From Lachnospiraceae bacterium (GTDB lineage Bacteria > Bacillota > Clostridia > Lachnospirales > Lachnospiraceae): a stretch of 64,000 bases of DNA. Shown piece after piece: positions 50,946-59,841 of this stretch; position 1 is the first letter of the stretch, and every line of letters starts with the position of its first letter. The translations under genes were made by a program, and so were the position numbers. The stretch is taken from NCBI GenBank assembly GCA_009911505.1, contig QXXL01000012.1, positions 108,851-172,850 of the forward strand. Reading direction: 5' to 3'. The notes under the pieces were generated by a model that did not search any database, was not told the DNA's origin, and was given only the letters and a program-made list of their open reading frames with translations.

Positions 50946-51539
50946 ATGGCAGTTAATAGAGTTCCTATTCTTAAAAGGTGCAGATCACTGGGTTTAGATC
51001 CGGTTTATTTAGGAGTAGATAAAAAATCAAACAGAGAGTTAAAGAGGGCTAACCGGAAGATTTCCGAGTATGGCCTTCAGTTAAGGGAGAAGCAGAAAGC
51101 AAAATTCATCTATGGCGTACTGGAAAAACCGTTCCACAATTATTATGAAAAAGCCGACAAGATGAAGGGCATGACGGGTGAAAACCTTATGATTATGCTG
51201 GAAAGAAGGCTTGACAGCGTTATCTTCCGTATGGGCCTGGCCCGTACTAGGAGGGAATCCCGCCAGATCGTTAACCACAAATTCATTACAGTCAACGGTA
51301 AATGCGTTAGCGTACCGTCTTATCTGATTAAGGCAGGCGATGTGATCCAGGTTAGGGAGAAAAGCAGAGGGCTGCAGAGGTTTAAAGATATCATTGAGGT
51401 AACAGGTGGCAGGCTGGTTCCGGAATGGATTGATATGGATGCAGACGGATTGGGCGGGACAATCAAAGAATTGCCTACCAGGGAGCAGATCGATGTACCA
51501 GTAGACGAGATGCTTATCGTCGAGTTATATAGTAAGTAA
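50946..51539 (+). CDS. rpsD: 30S ribosomal protein S4
   Basis: 197 residues; S4 domain with MGLARTRRESRQIVNHKFITVNGK near 98-121. The N-terminus lacks the zinc Cys cluster seen in some S4 proteins. Primary 16S binder and, in several bacteria, repressor of the alpha operon. Confidence 0.97.
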   Translation: MAVNRVPILKRCRSLGLDPVYLGVDKKSNRELKRANRKISEYGLQLREKQKAKFIYGVLEKPFHNYYEKADKMKGMTGENLMIMLERRLDSVIFRMGLARTRRESRQIVNHKFITVNGKCVSVPSYLIKAGDVIQVREKSRGLQRFKDIIEVTGGRLVPEWIDMDADGLGGTIKELPTREQIDVPVDEMLIVELYSK

Positions 51540-51587
51540 TTTAACCGGAATGCCAAGATGCGGCAATCAGGTTATGAGCAAGCAACG

Positions 51588-51608
51588 AAGCGGACGATGT
51601 ATCCGCTT
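51588..51608 (+). other. Hairpin upstream of rpoA
   Basis: AAGCGGA (51588-51594) and TCCGCTT (51602-51608), a 7-bp perfect stem with loop CGATGTA, nearly the loop seen before rplC (CGATGAA). Confidence 0.6.
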
Positions 51609-51658
51609 AACAGTCGGCGGACCCAGATAGGCATATACCCGAAAAGGAGGGCTTTGTA

Positions 51659-52621
51659 TTGTTCGATTTTGAAAAACCAAAAATTGAAATCGCTGAAATT
51701 TCAGAAGAAAAAAAGTATGGAAGATTTGTTGTCGAGCCTTTGGAACGGGGCTATGGTACGACGCTTGGCAATTCTTTAAGGAGAATCATGCTTTCTTCCT
51801 TACCAGGTGCAGCGGTAAGCCAGATAAAAATTGACGGTGTATTACATGAGTTCAGTTCTATCCCAGGCGTAAAAGAAGATGTGACTGAGATTATCATGAA
51901 CATCAAAAATCTTGCACTTAAGAATACTTGTCCGACAGATGAGCCAAAAGTTGCTTACATTGAATTTGAGGGTGAAGGTGTTGTTACAGCATCCGATATC
52001 CAGGCAGATCCTGATATTCAGATTTTAAATCCGGATTTGGTGATTGCGAACTTAAACGGAGGAGCCGACTGCAAGCTGTATATGGAGCTGACCATTACAA
52101 AGGGCAGAGGCTATGTCAGCGCCGAGAAGAATAAATCGGAAGATGTACCGATCGGCGTGATTGCAGTCGATTCAATTTACACACCAGTAGAGCGTGTCAA
52201 TTTAACCGTTGAGAATACGCGTGTAGGCCAGATTACAGATTACGATAAACTCACTTTAGATGTATATACCAATGGAACATTAGAACCGGATGAAGCAGTC
52301 AGCTTGGCTGCTAAGGTTTTGAGCGAACACTTAAACCTCTTTGTCAACCTGTCAGAGACCGCGATGTCCGCGGAAGTCATGGTAGAGAAAGAAGATGATG
52401 CCAAGGGCAAAGTGTTAGAGATGAATATTGACGAACTGGAATTATCCGTCCGTTCCTATAACTGCTTAAAGCGGGCAGGAATTAATACGGTTGAGGAACT
52501 GACCAACCGGACGCCGGAGGATATGATGAAGGTTCGTAACCTCGGCAGGAAATCATTAGAGGAAGTGCTGGCAAAATTAAAAGAGCTTGGGCTTCAGCTC
52601 AATCAGAGTGAAGACCTTTAA
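51659..52621 (+). CDS. rpoA: RNA polymerase subunit alpha
   Basis: 320 residues, TTG start 51659 with AAAAGGAGG upstream ([13 protein letters not shown]). N-terminal dimerisation domain with [21 protein letters not shown]-terminal domain with [22 protein letters not shown] and [14 protein letters not shown] binds UP elements and activators. Both domains are intact. Confidence 0.97.
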   Translation: MFDFEKPKIEIAEISEEKKYGRFVVEPLERGYGTTLGNSLRRIMLSSLPGAAVSQIKIDGVLHEFSSIPGVKEDVTEIIMNIKNLALKNTCPTDEPKVAYIEFEGEGVVTASDIQADPDIQILNPDLVIANLNGGADCKLYMELTITKGRGYVSAEKNKSEDVPIGVIAVDSIYTPVERVNLTVENTRVGQITDYDKLTLDVYTNGTLEPDEAVSLAAKVLSEHLNLFVNLSETAMSAEVMVEKEDDAKGKVLEMNIDELELSVRSYNCLKRAGINTVEELTNRTPEDMMKVRNLGRKSLEEVLAKLKELGLQLNQSEDL

Positions 52622-52709
52622 TCCACATAGACGGCCAATTCCGTAAGCCCAAACGGCAGGGAGAGGTCAGCTCCATAAAAGGGAAGTGGAGGCAACTAAC
52701 AGGTAACAG

Positions 52710-52744
52710 CACCCGGTAAGTAAGCCCAAAGCGCATGCCGGGTG
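52710..52744 (+). other. Hairpin upstream of rplQ
   Basis: CACCCGG (52710-52716) pairs with CCGGGTG (52738-52744) around a 21-base loop, about 10 bases before ACGGAGG of rplQ. Confidence 0.5.
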
Positions 52745-52765
52745 TTCCACAAAACGGAGGTTAAC

Positions 52766-53302
52766 ATGGCTAAATATAGAAAATTAGGTAAAAATTCATC
52801 CCAGAGGAAAGCCTTATTAAGAAATCAGGTAACGGCGCTGATTTATAACGGAAAGATCGTTACGACAGAAGCAAGGGCAAAAGAAGTGCGTAAAATTGCA
52901 GAAGGCTTAATCGCTATGGCGGTGAAAGAGAAAGATAATTTTGACGAAGTTACTATCAAGGCAAAGGTAGCGCGCAAGGATAAAGACGGCAAGCGTGTGA
53001 AAGAAGTCGTAAACGGCAAACGCGTGACAATCTATGATGAAGTAGATAAAACGATCAAGAAAGACAGGCCGTCCCGTCTCCACGCCAGAAGGCAGATGTT
53101 AAAAGTACTTTATCCGGTGACTTATGTTCCAAAGGAGGCTCCTGGAAGGAAGCGCAACACGAAGGAAGTGGATCTTCCAGCTAAATTATTTGACGAGATC
53201 GCTCCAAAATATGTAAGCCGTAACGGCGGTTACACCAGAATTGTTAAGATTGGCCAGCGCAGGGGTGACGGTGCCTTAGAAGTTTTGTTAGAGCTGGTTT
53301 AG
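52766..53302 (+). CDS. rplQ: 50S ribosomal protein L17, long form
   Basis: 178 residues from ATG 52766. The N-terminal KYRKLGKNSSQRKALLRN and C-terminal NGGYTRIVKIGQRRGDGALEVLLEL are standard, but about 50 extra residues (roughly 62-140) are inserted in the middle compared with the 120-residue B. subtilis protein. Similar long L17 proteins occur in Lachnospiraceae as far as I recall. Last gene of the alpha cluster. Confidence 0.95.
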   Translation: MAKYRKLGKNSSQRKALLRNQVTALIYNGKIVTTEARAKEVRKIAEGLIAMAVKEKDNFDEVTIKAKVARKDKDGKRVKEVVNGKRVTIYDEVDKTIKKDRPSRLHARRQMLKVLYPVTYVPKEAPGRKRNTKEVDLPAKLFDEIAPKYVSRNGGYTRIVKIGQRRGDGALEVLLELV

Positions 53303-53314
53303 GATGTAGTTGTA

Positions 53315-53348
53315 AAACTCCGGTTGTATATTACGGCCGGGGTTTTTG
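53315..53348 (+). terminator. Terminator after rplQ
   Basis: AAACTCCGG (53315-53323) pairs with CCGGGGTTT (53337-53345) with one G-T pair and a short T-run. Confidence 0.75.
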
Positions 53349-53395
53349 TTATAGAATAGACAATATTAAAATACGTTCCAAAAAAGGAGGGACAA

Positions 53396-54151
53396 ATGTT
53401 ACCGGAATTATTTTCAATTGGCCCGTTTACGGTATACAGTTATGGGCTTATGACGGCAATTGGCATTATTGCAGCGATTACGTTAGGGGAACATGAAGCG
53501 AAACGGAGTGGTGTGGGAGAAGATGGTTACATTCTGGGGCTAGGGCTAGCTGCTGTAATCGGCGGTTATGCGGCATCCAAATTATTGTTTTGGTTTACAG
53601 TTTTGCCACAGATCTTAGCGGATCCTGCTATTATAAAAGAATATCTGACGAATGGCTTCGTTGTATTTGGGGGCTTGATTGGCGGTGTGCTTACCGCTTA
53701 TTTGTACTGCAAAAAGAAAAAAACCGATTTCTGGAAAACATTTGACCTCGCAGTCCCATGCGTTGCACTGGCACAGGCGATAGGCAGGATAGGATGCTTT
53801 CTGGCCGGGTGTTGTTATGGGAAAGAAACAAATAGTGTTTGCGGTGTGGTATTTCAGGAATCGTCTTACGCCCCATCTGGCGTAAAGCTGTTTCCGATCC
53901 AGCTGGTGTCCTCAGGGCTCGATTTTTTGAACTTTGTGTTTTTGTTTTGGCTGTGGCGAAAAGCAGGGCTAAAAAACGGGATGGTCGGGGCTGCTTATGT
54001 TATAACATATAGTGTGGGGCGTTTTTTTCTGGAGTATTTCAGAGGGGATTTGGAGCGCGGGTCAGTAGGGGCGTTGTCTACATCGCAGTTTATAGCGCTG
54101 TTTACGGTGCTTATAGGAGTGGGGATGATGCTGTTCCGGAAAAAGGCGTAA
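53396..54151 (+). CDS. lgt: Prolipoprotein diacylglyceryl transferase
   Basis: 251 residues, seven hydrophobic segments. FGGLIGGVL, the Lgt signature GRIGCFLAGCCYGKET near 128, and VGRFFLEYFRGDLERG near 205. It transfers diacylglycerol to the lipobox Cys of prolipoproteins, such as the lipoprotein encoded at 58719-59537. AAAGGAGGG precedes ATG 53396. Confidence 0.95.
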   Translation: MLPELFSIGPFTVYSYGLMTAIGIIAAITLGEHEAKRSGVGEDGYILGLGLAAVIGGYAASKLLFWFTVLPQILADPAIIKEYLTNGFVVFGGLIGGVLTAYLYCKKKKTDFWKTFDLAVPCVALAQAIGRIGCFLAGCCYGKETNSVCGVVFQESSYAPSGVKLFPIQLVSSGLDFLNFVFLFWLWRKAGLKNGMVGAAYVITYSVGRFFLEYFRGDLERGSVGALSTSQFIALFTVLIGVGMMLFRKKA

Positions 54152-54162
54152 GCCTGTTTCTG

Positions 54163-55583
54163 TTACTCATCCTCCTGATTGCACAACGGCAGCGAGAAAA
54201 TAAACTTCGTCCCTACTCCTTCGGTACTGATTACGTTAATATTTTCTTTATGTGACAAAACTATTTCCCGTGCAATGGCCAGCCCCAGCCCTGTCCCTGT
54301 TTTGTCCTTCCCCCTTGAAAGATCTGATTTGTAAAACCTTTCCCATATTTTCCCCAGGCTTTCCTTTGGAATTCCGATCCCGCGGTCGTTGACGGAAACA
54401 AATATTTTTTCGTTTTTTACGGTGGTTTCTACTGTAATAGTAGAACCAGGCGGAGAAAATTTTATGGCGTTGTCAAGCAGGTTGTAGATGACGCGTTGAA
54501 TCTTGCTTATATCTGCATTTGTAAATAAGGTCTGCCCGGTTAATATCAGCTCGATAGAAATACGTTTGTCCTTACAAATCCCCTCAAATGTCTGAGCGGT
54601 CATTTTGATGGTGTGGTTGATATCAAATTTGGAGATATCCAGCATAACGCCCCGTTTGCCGTATTTATTTAGTTCTAACAGGCTTTCCGTTAGTTTGTTT
54701 AAGCGTTCTGTTTCAAACAGAATGATTTTTAAATATTTTTCCTGGTTTTCAGTGGGGATGGTGCCGTCGAGCATGGCTTCCACATACCCTTTGATTGAAG
54801 TCAGGGGGGAGCGGAAATCATGGGATACGTTGGATACAAATTTCCGCTGATCGTCTTCTAGTGTGTTCAGCTCGTTTGCCATATAAGTGAAAGCGGCGGC
54901 TAAGTAGCCGATTTCGTCATCACTATGGACATTTACCGGGTGGTCAATGTACCGGAAGCGTATTCTCCGGCTGCTTTGGTGATTTTTTTGATGGGCAGGA
55001 TTATGGTCCAGGTAAAAATGGCAAGCAGTACAAATGCGCATAGGATTAGGATGGCAAGCGTGAAATAAGATATGTATAAAAGCCCGTTGTTGAAGGTTAT
55101 GATACTATTTGTAGGCTTGTGTATGAAAACGTAGCCTTTTACTTTGTAATCAATGGAAATTGGCGCGTATACGCTTAGGCGCTCCTCCCTAAACCTGCCG
55201 TAAAAATGTCCCGTCTGGTAGTAGTCGGAGCCAAAGTCGGTGATATTGAAGCCCTCGATGGTTTCGATATTGGAAAGGTCTGCTTTCTGGGAGGAGTTGA
55301 CCAGGATATCCCCGTTTGCCCCAATAATCCATATCTGGGCGGAAAGATAGTGCGAAAGGGCTTCTAAGCGCTCTTCAAACTCCGTTAACGTAACGGTGTT
55401 GCCGTAGTAGCTGGAGGCATAATCAGAAGCGATGAGGTTTGCTTCTTTATAAAGGTCGGAGGCTTCTCTGTCCTGGGTATAACGGTATGATAGGTGGTAA
55501 GTAATGGTTGAAATTACCGTAAACCCTAAAATGCCAAACAGAAGATATCCGGCAAATAGCTTAGGATAAATTGTTTTTTTCAT
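54163..55583 (-). pseudogene. Sensor histidine kinase interrupted by a one-base frameshift
   Basis: Two overlapping frames together make one kinase. The first (55583 down to the TAA at 54935-54933) has a membrane segment, an extracytoplasmic domain of about 130 residues, a second membrane segment and the start of a HAMP domain, ending ASGTLTTR. The second frame resumes with VNVHSDDEIGYLAAAF, the rest of HAMP, then HisKA (NVSHDFRSPLTS) and HATPase_c (NLLDNAIKFS, DRGIGIP, GTGLGLAI), ending at 54163. The break is at 54936-54940, CCGGG on the plus strand, and total length is one base short of a whole number of codons. It could be a true mutation, programmed frameshifting or a sequencing error. 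ATG 55583 has GGTGAT upstream. Partner of the regulator at 55588. Confidence 0.85.
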
Positions 55584-55587
55584 GATA

Positions 55588-56292
55588 TCACCCGTTAACT
55601 TCAAATTTGTAGCCGATCCCCCATACGGTCGCTAAGCTCCAGGAGCCAGTATCTTTGATTTTTTCCCGCAGCCGCTTGACGTGAACATCTACGGTGCGGG
55701 TATCCCCAATGTATTCATAGCCCCAGATATGGTCTAACAGCTGTTCCCTGGTGAATACTTGGTTGGGGGAGGAAGCAAGGAAGTACAAAAGCTCTAATTC
55801 CTTTGGCGGCATATCTACGGCATGTCCGTTGTAAACGACGGAATAGTTGGAGAGGTTGACCTCTAAGCCTGGATATTCAACACATTTGATGTCAGAATTA
55901 GCTTTCTGGTTTTTAGAAACCGGATGGTAGCGCCGTAAGACGGCCTTAACCCGAGCGACAAGCTCTTTGGAATCAAAGGGCTTCATAATATAGTCGTCTG
56001 CGCCGAGCTCTAACCCGAGGACCTTGTCAAAGATTTCGCCTTTGGCGGAAAGCATGATAATGGGGATATCATGTTTTCCACGTATTTCCCGGCAAACCTG
56101 GTAGCCGTCTATGCCCGGCAGCATTAAATCAAGTAAAATCAGGTTAGGTGAATATTGTTCAAATACAGTAAGGGCTTCTTCTCCGTCATTTACGATGCGG
56201 GTATCAAAGCATTCTTTTGTCAGGTAAAGCGAGATCAATTCCGCAATATTGACATCATCGTCTACAATCAGAATTTTTTGTTTGGCAACCAT
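55588..56292 (-). CDS. OmpR/PhoB-family response regulator
   Basis: 234 residues. Receiver domain with VDDDVNIAEL, phosphoacceptor Asp in LILLDLMLPGIDG, and MKPFDSKEL; winged-helix domain with MPPKELELLYFLA and TRTVDVHVKRLREKIKD, ending in VWGIGYKFE. Resembles WalR/PhoP-like regulators. AGGGAGG lies 6 bases before ATG. Located between mutS2 and the frameshifted kinase, 19 bases after mutS2. Confidence 0.93.
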   Translation of the reverse strand: MVAKQKILIVDDDVNIAELISLYLTKECFDTRIVNDGEEALTVFEQYSPNLILLDLMLPGIDGYQVCREIRGKHDIPIIMLSAKGEIFDKVLGLELGADDYIMKPFDSKELVARVKAVLRRYHPVSKNQKANSDIKCVEYPGLEVNLSNYSVVYNGHAVDMPPKELELLYFLASSPNQVFTREQLLDHIWGYEYIGDTRTVDVHVKRLREKIKDTGSWSLATVWGIGYKFEVNG

Positions 56293-56311
56293 AAAAAACC
56301 TCCCTTAAAAT

Positions 56312-58699
56312 CTATTCATTTTTAAATTCTGCAATAGTAACGCCTGCATCGCCTTCCCCCATCTCGCCTAAACGGAAAGACTTGATATATTTCTGCCGTT
56401 TGAGGTGCTTTTGTACTGCACTGCGCAATGCGCCCGTGCCTTTGCCGTGGACAATGCGTACGGATGGCAGGTGCGCAATGTAAGCGTCGTCTAAATATTT
56501 GTCGAGAAGGGCAATGGCTTCGTCGGTTGTTTTGCCAATTAGGTTAAGCTCGGCGGAAATGGAAGCGGATTTGCCCATTTGAAGTTTGCCTGTGCCGGAT
56601 TTGCCTGGTTTCTTTCCGTAGGAAGGCGTTTCGTCTTCTAAGAGTACAAGGTCGTTAAGGTTGACTAATGAACGTAAAATCCCCATTTGTACATACAAAT
56701 CCCCTTTAGCATTTGGCAATGTGTGGACAGTACCTTTTAAATTCATGGAAAGTACTTTGACAGAGTCGCCAATCCGCAGTTTTTGGGGCGGTTTTTTATT
56801 TTGGGCAGAGCTGTCTTTTTTGGGGGAAAGCTGTTTTTCGGTATCGGACATTTTGCTGCGCAGGCGTGTCCGCTCTTTTTCCATTTCGCTTGCAGGTACA
56901 TGTGACTGCCCAAATTTGTTGAAATTGCGGATGCTTTCATCGGCAAAGTCTTTTGCGTCCTTTAAAATGGCAAGCGCCTGTTTTTGGGCTTCTTTAATTA
57001 TTTTGTCACGGCTTTGGTCTATGCGGGCTTGTTTTTGCTCCAGCTTTTGTTTGAGGGCGGCAATCTCTTGTTTGTGCGCGTTGATTTCATTCTGCTCACG
57101 CTCTATGGTTGTGCGGCTATGTTCTAAATCTGCGAGTAAGTCTTCAAAGTTGGCTTCCGATTCGGTAATCCGGCTTTTAGCGTCTTCGATTAAAGCCGGG
57201 TCTAAACCGATTTTGCCAGAAATAGCAAATGCATTGCTTTTGCCAGGGATGCCGATTAATAGGCGGTAAGTGGGGCTTAGCGTTTCCACAGAAAATTCGC
57301 AGCAGGCGTTTTCCACGCCATCGGTGGATAGTGCGTAAATTTTGATTTCACTGTAATGTGTTGTTGCCATCGTGCGGATACGCTGTGTGTGCAGCTTTGA
57401 GAGAATGGAAATTGCAAGCGCAGCGCCCTCTGTTGGGTCTGTCCCGGCGCACAGCTCGTCGAAAAGCACTAAAGATTTTTCACTTGCATTTTTTAAGATG
57501 GATACAATATTCGTCATGTGGGATGAAAAGGTGCTTAAGCTTTGTTCAATGCTCTGTTCATCCCCGATATCGGCAAATACTTCCTCAAAGACAGCCAGCT
57601 CGGAGCGGTCGTTTGCAGGGATATGCAGCCCTGCCTGCCCCATTAAGGTCAAAAGCCCTACGGTTTTTAAGGAAACTGTCTTGCCGCCAGTATTTGGCCC
57701 GGTAATGATAAGCAGGTCAAATGTATCGCCGAGCGTTACATCAATTGGAACCACTTTTTTTGGATCCAGCAGGGGATGCCTGCCTTTTCGGATATGGATG
57801 CGTCCGTCGGTGTTAAACAGAGGGGCCACACCATTGTGTAGTTTGGCAAGCTGCGCTTTTGCAAATATAAAATCCAGCGTAGTTAAGAGCCGGTAATTGT
57901 CTGATATGGCTAATGCATATTCTGAAACCTGTATGCTTAAATTGGCCAGGATAACTTCAATTTCTTTGGCTTCTTTTAAGAAAAGCCCTTTTAATTCGTT
58001 ATTTAGGTTGACCACGGAAGCAGGTTCAATAAAGAGCGTAGAACCGCTTGACGACTGATCGTGTATCATGCCGGAAACCTGGTTTTTGGCTTCCGCCTTG
58101 ACGGGAAGGCAGTACCTGCCGTCACGCATCGTGATGACTGTGTCCTGTAAGAAGCCGTTGTTTGACGCCTGGCTCATAACTTTATTCATCTGGCTGCGGA
58201 TGCGTTCGTTCATGCCCTGGATCGAACGGCGTATGGATTTTAACGTCCGGCTGGCGTCATCGCTGATTTCGTCTTCGGATAAGATACAGCGTTTGATTTC
58301 ATCATTTAAGGAGGTTAAGGGTTCAAGCGCCGTAAAAAAACCTTCCAGGGAATCTGGCGGTGTATCGTCGCGTTCCCTTCTCCCAAATGCTTTCGCACGC
58401 CTGGCAGCTTCTAAAAGGGTGCTAAGCTGCAGGAATTCCGGAATGCTTAGGGTACCTCCGATTTCCAGGCGTTTTAGGGACGCCCCAAACGGATGGATTC
58501 CGGCAAAGGAAAGGCTGCCTTTTCGGAAAATCCTGGTAAGCGCATCTTCTGTCTGGCGCTGCGCTTCGCGGATTGCAGATACGTCGGCCATAGGAAGCAG
58601 GTTTTGGCACTGCTCTTTGGCGGCGGCGCTATATGCATATCCAGTTAATGTTTCTATAATTTTATCATATTCTAATGTGTGTAATGCTTTTTGATTCAT
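56312..58699 (-). CDS. mutS2: MutS2 family ATPase with Smr domain
   Basis: 795 residues. MutS core and lever, then the ABC ATPase with Walker A TGPNTGGKT near residue 330, FADIGDEQSIEQSLSTFSSH and Walker B LVLFDELCAGTDP. A long coiled coil, a KOW-like segment and a C-terminal Smr domain follow (HGKGTGALR present). MutS2 suppresses recombination in some bacteria; in B. subtilis it (RqcU) splits collided ribosomes. The Smr motif LDxR reads LNLI here, so nuclease activity may be absent. ATG at 58699; the upstream lipoprotein gene is 19 bases away and probably co-transcribed. Confidence 0.95.
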   Translation of the reverse strand: MNQKALHTLEYDKIIETLTGYAYSAAAKEQCQNLLPMADVSAIREAQRQTEDALTRIFRKGSLSFAGIHPFGASLKRLEIGGTLSIPEFLQLSTLLEAARRAKAFGRRERDDTPPDSLEGFFTALEPLTSLNDEIKRCILSEDEISDDASRTLKSIRRSIQGMNERIRSQMNKVMSQASNNGFLQDTVITMRDGRYCLPVKAEAKNQVSGMIHDQSSSGSTLFIEPASVVNLNNELKGLFLKEAKEIEVILANLSIQVSEYALAISDNYRLLTTLDFIFAKAQLAKLHNGVAPLFNTDGRIHIRKGRHPLLDPKKVVPIDVTLGDTFDLLIITGPNTGGKTVSLKTVGLLTLMGQAGLHIPANDRSELAVFEEVFADIGDEQSIEQSLSTFSSHMTNIVSILKNASEKSLVLFDELCAGTDPTEGAALAISILSKLHTQRIRTMATTHYSEIKIYALSTDGVENACCEFSVETLSPTYRLLIGIPGKSNAFAISGKIGLDPALIEDAKSRITESEANFEDLLADLEHSRTTIEREQNEINAHKQEIAALKQKLEQKQARIDQSRDKIIKEAQKQALAILKDAKDFADESIRNFNKFGQSHVPASEMEKERTRLRSKMSDTEKQLSPKKDSSAQNKKPPQKLRIGDSVKVLSMNLKGTVHTLPNAKGDLYVQMGILRSLVNLNDLVLLEDETPSYGKKPGKSGTGKLQMGKSASISAELNLIGKTTDEAIALLDKYLDDAYIAHLPSVRIVHGKGTGALRSAVQKHLKRQKYIKSFRLGEMGEGDAGVTIAEFKNE

Positions 58700-58718
58700 A
58701 ATAAAACCATCCTTTATA

Positions 58719-59537
58719 TTATGGCAGTGTTAATTCTACTGCCAGGTTTTCTGCTACAAGCCGGTATGTGCCGTCCGGCAGGCTGCCATACATAGTAAGG
58801 CTGTAAGTTTCTTGTTGTGCCGTATGTGCAGGGAGGATGCATGCAATATCAGGAAAGCCCCAGATGCTGTCCGGTATAGGAGGGACAACGTACCAGATGC
58901 CGTCCAAAAGGACATGCAGTGAAAAGTATTTTCCGTAAGTCCACTGGGCGTCCCCTTGGTTTTCAAATGCCACAGTAATAGCATCATTTTCCCTGGAAAC
59001 CATGCTTGCCGAAATATTTTCTGGAGGGTCAAGCGGTTCTGCAGGAGTGAGGAAGGGGGCGTACCAGCCTGAGCTGTCCTGGCTTAAATGCCTTGCGCAC
59101 GGCAGGATCGCAGTGGATGTCCATGTTTGCGGATCGGACCAGCTGTATTCGCTGGCAAGGGCCTTAAAATCGTAATCAAAGCGGTAGGAGACGCCGTTTT
59201 GTGCAATCCAGTAACCATTTGACCACGCCGCCTGGATGTCATTTCCGTCTTTGCCGCCGATGCTTATGGCGTAGACAGGGGCCGCCGCCTGAGAAGGCGT
59301 AAAGTTTCCGCTTTTTTTTGCGTCTACGGCAGAAAGGGACTGCAGGGCTTTTTGAACCTCGGTGCTGTCGTAAAGGTAGCTGCATGTGGTTATACTGCCG
59401 TCGTAACAATATAAGGCCAAGGCGCTTGTATCCGGTGATGCGTTTTCCAGCAGTGTATTGCCAGCGTGCCTGCCGGCGCAGCCAGCAAGGAGAAATGTGC
59501 AAAACAAGAACAGGATAGCGCTGAAAAGCTGTTTCAT
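58719..59537 (-). CDS. Predicted lipoprotein with C-terminal Ig-like domain
   Basis: 272 residues. Signal sequence with lipobox LLAGC (Cys near residue 20). The N-terminal half has several Trp and Tyr residues (WSNGYWIAQNG). The C-terminal 110 residues look like the beta-sandwich domain seen in other Firmicute lipoproteins, with WTYGKYFSLHVLLDGIWY and YGSLPDGTYRLVAENL. Function unknown; likely on the outer face of the membrane. First gene of the minus-strand group leading into mutS2. Confidence 0.8.
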   Translation of the reverse strand: MKQLFSAILFLFCTFLLAGCAGRHAGNTLLENASPDTSALALYCYDGSITTCSYLYDSTEVQKALQSLSAVDAKKSGNFTPSQAAAPVYAISIGGKDGNDIQAAWSNGYWIAQNGVSYRFDYDFKALASEYSWSDPQTWTSTAILPCARHLSQDSSGWYAPFLTPAEPLDPPENISASMVSRENDAITVAFENQGDAQWTYGKYFSLHVLLDGIWYVVPPIPDSIWGFPDIACILPAHTAQQETYSLTMYGSLPDGTYRLVAENLAVELTLP

Positions 59538-59571
59538 AATGGAAATCCCCCTTACAAAAACTATTTATAAC

Positions 59572-59600
59572 ACAATAGCATAAGCGGGGGATTGTTACAA
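59572..59600 (-). promoter_or_regulatory. Possible promoter for the lipoprotein gene
   Basis: On the minus strand, TTGTAA (59600-59595), 17 bases, TATTGT (59577-59572). It is divergent from the strong plus-strand promoter at 59641. Confidence 0.4.
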
Positions 59601-59640
59601 GGTTTTTACTTAGGAAACCTACAGTTGATAAAATAAATTC

Positions 59641-59669
59641 TTGCATCCCTACTCCATTCCTCGTATAAT
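59641..59669 (+). promoter_or_regulatory. Sigma-A promoter for the HtrA-like gene
   Basis: TTGCAT (59641-59646), 17-base spacer, TATAAT (59664-59669). Transcription should start near 59676. Confidence 0.82.
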
Positions 59670-59683
59670 AAAGGGTAGGCAAG

Positions 59684-59822
59684 TGATTCACCGCCGCTTG
59701 GCGCCTTATAGCGTGTTTTAAAATTGAATCCAGCTATCTGTATCCCCCATTCAGTGGACGTAAATCTGGCAGAAAGCGGTTTTTACATGCACTTTAAGGC
59801 AGCGGCGGTTCATACCGAATTA
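59684..59822 (+). promoter_or_regulatory. Rod-shaped structured leader RNA ahead of the HtrA-like gene
   Basis: Successive long-range pairings fold the whole leader into a rod. TGATTC (59684-59689) pairs with GAATTA (59817-59822), ACCGCCGCT (59690-59698) with AGCGGCGGT (59801-59809), CCTTA (59704-59708) with TAAGG (59795-59799), GCGTGT (59711-59716) with ACATGC (59785-59790), and CCAG (59730-59733) with CTGG (59766-59769), capped near CCATTCAGTGG. The ribosome binding site AAGGAG (59826-59831) starts 4 bases after the rod. There is no terminator, so it is probably a cis-acting element; a 6S-like RNA is a less likely alternative. I recognise no known class. Confidence 0.55.
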
Positions 59823-59841
59823 AGTAAGGAGAAGAAATGGT

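Noticed and set aside
59676..59822. 6S RNA gene
   Set aside because: The rod shape is suggestive, but there is no terminator, the ribosome binding site follows at once, and I cannot match 6S consensus elements with confidence.
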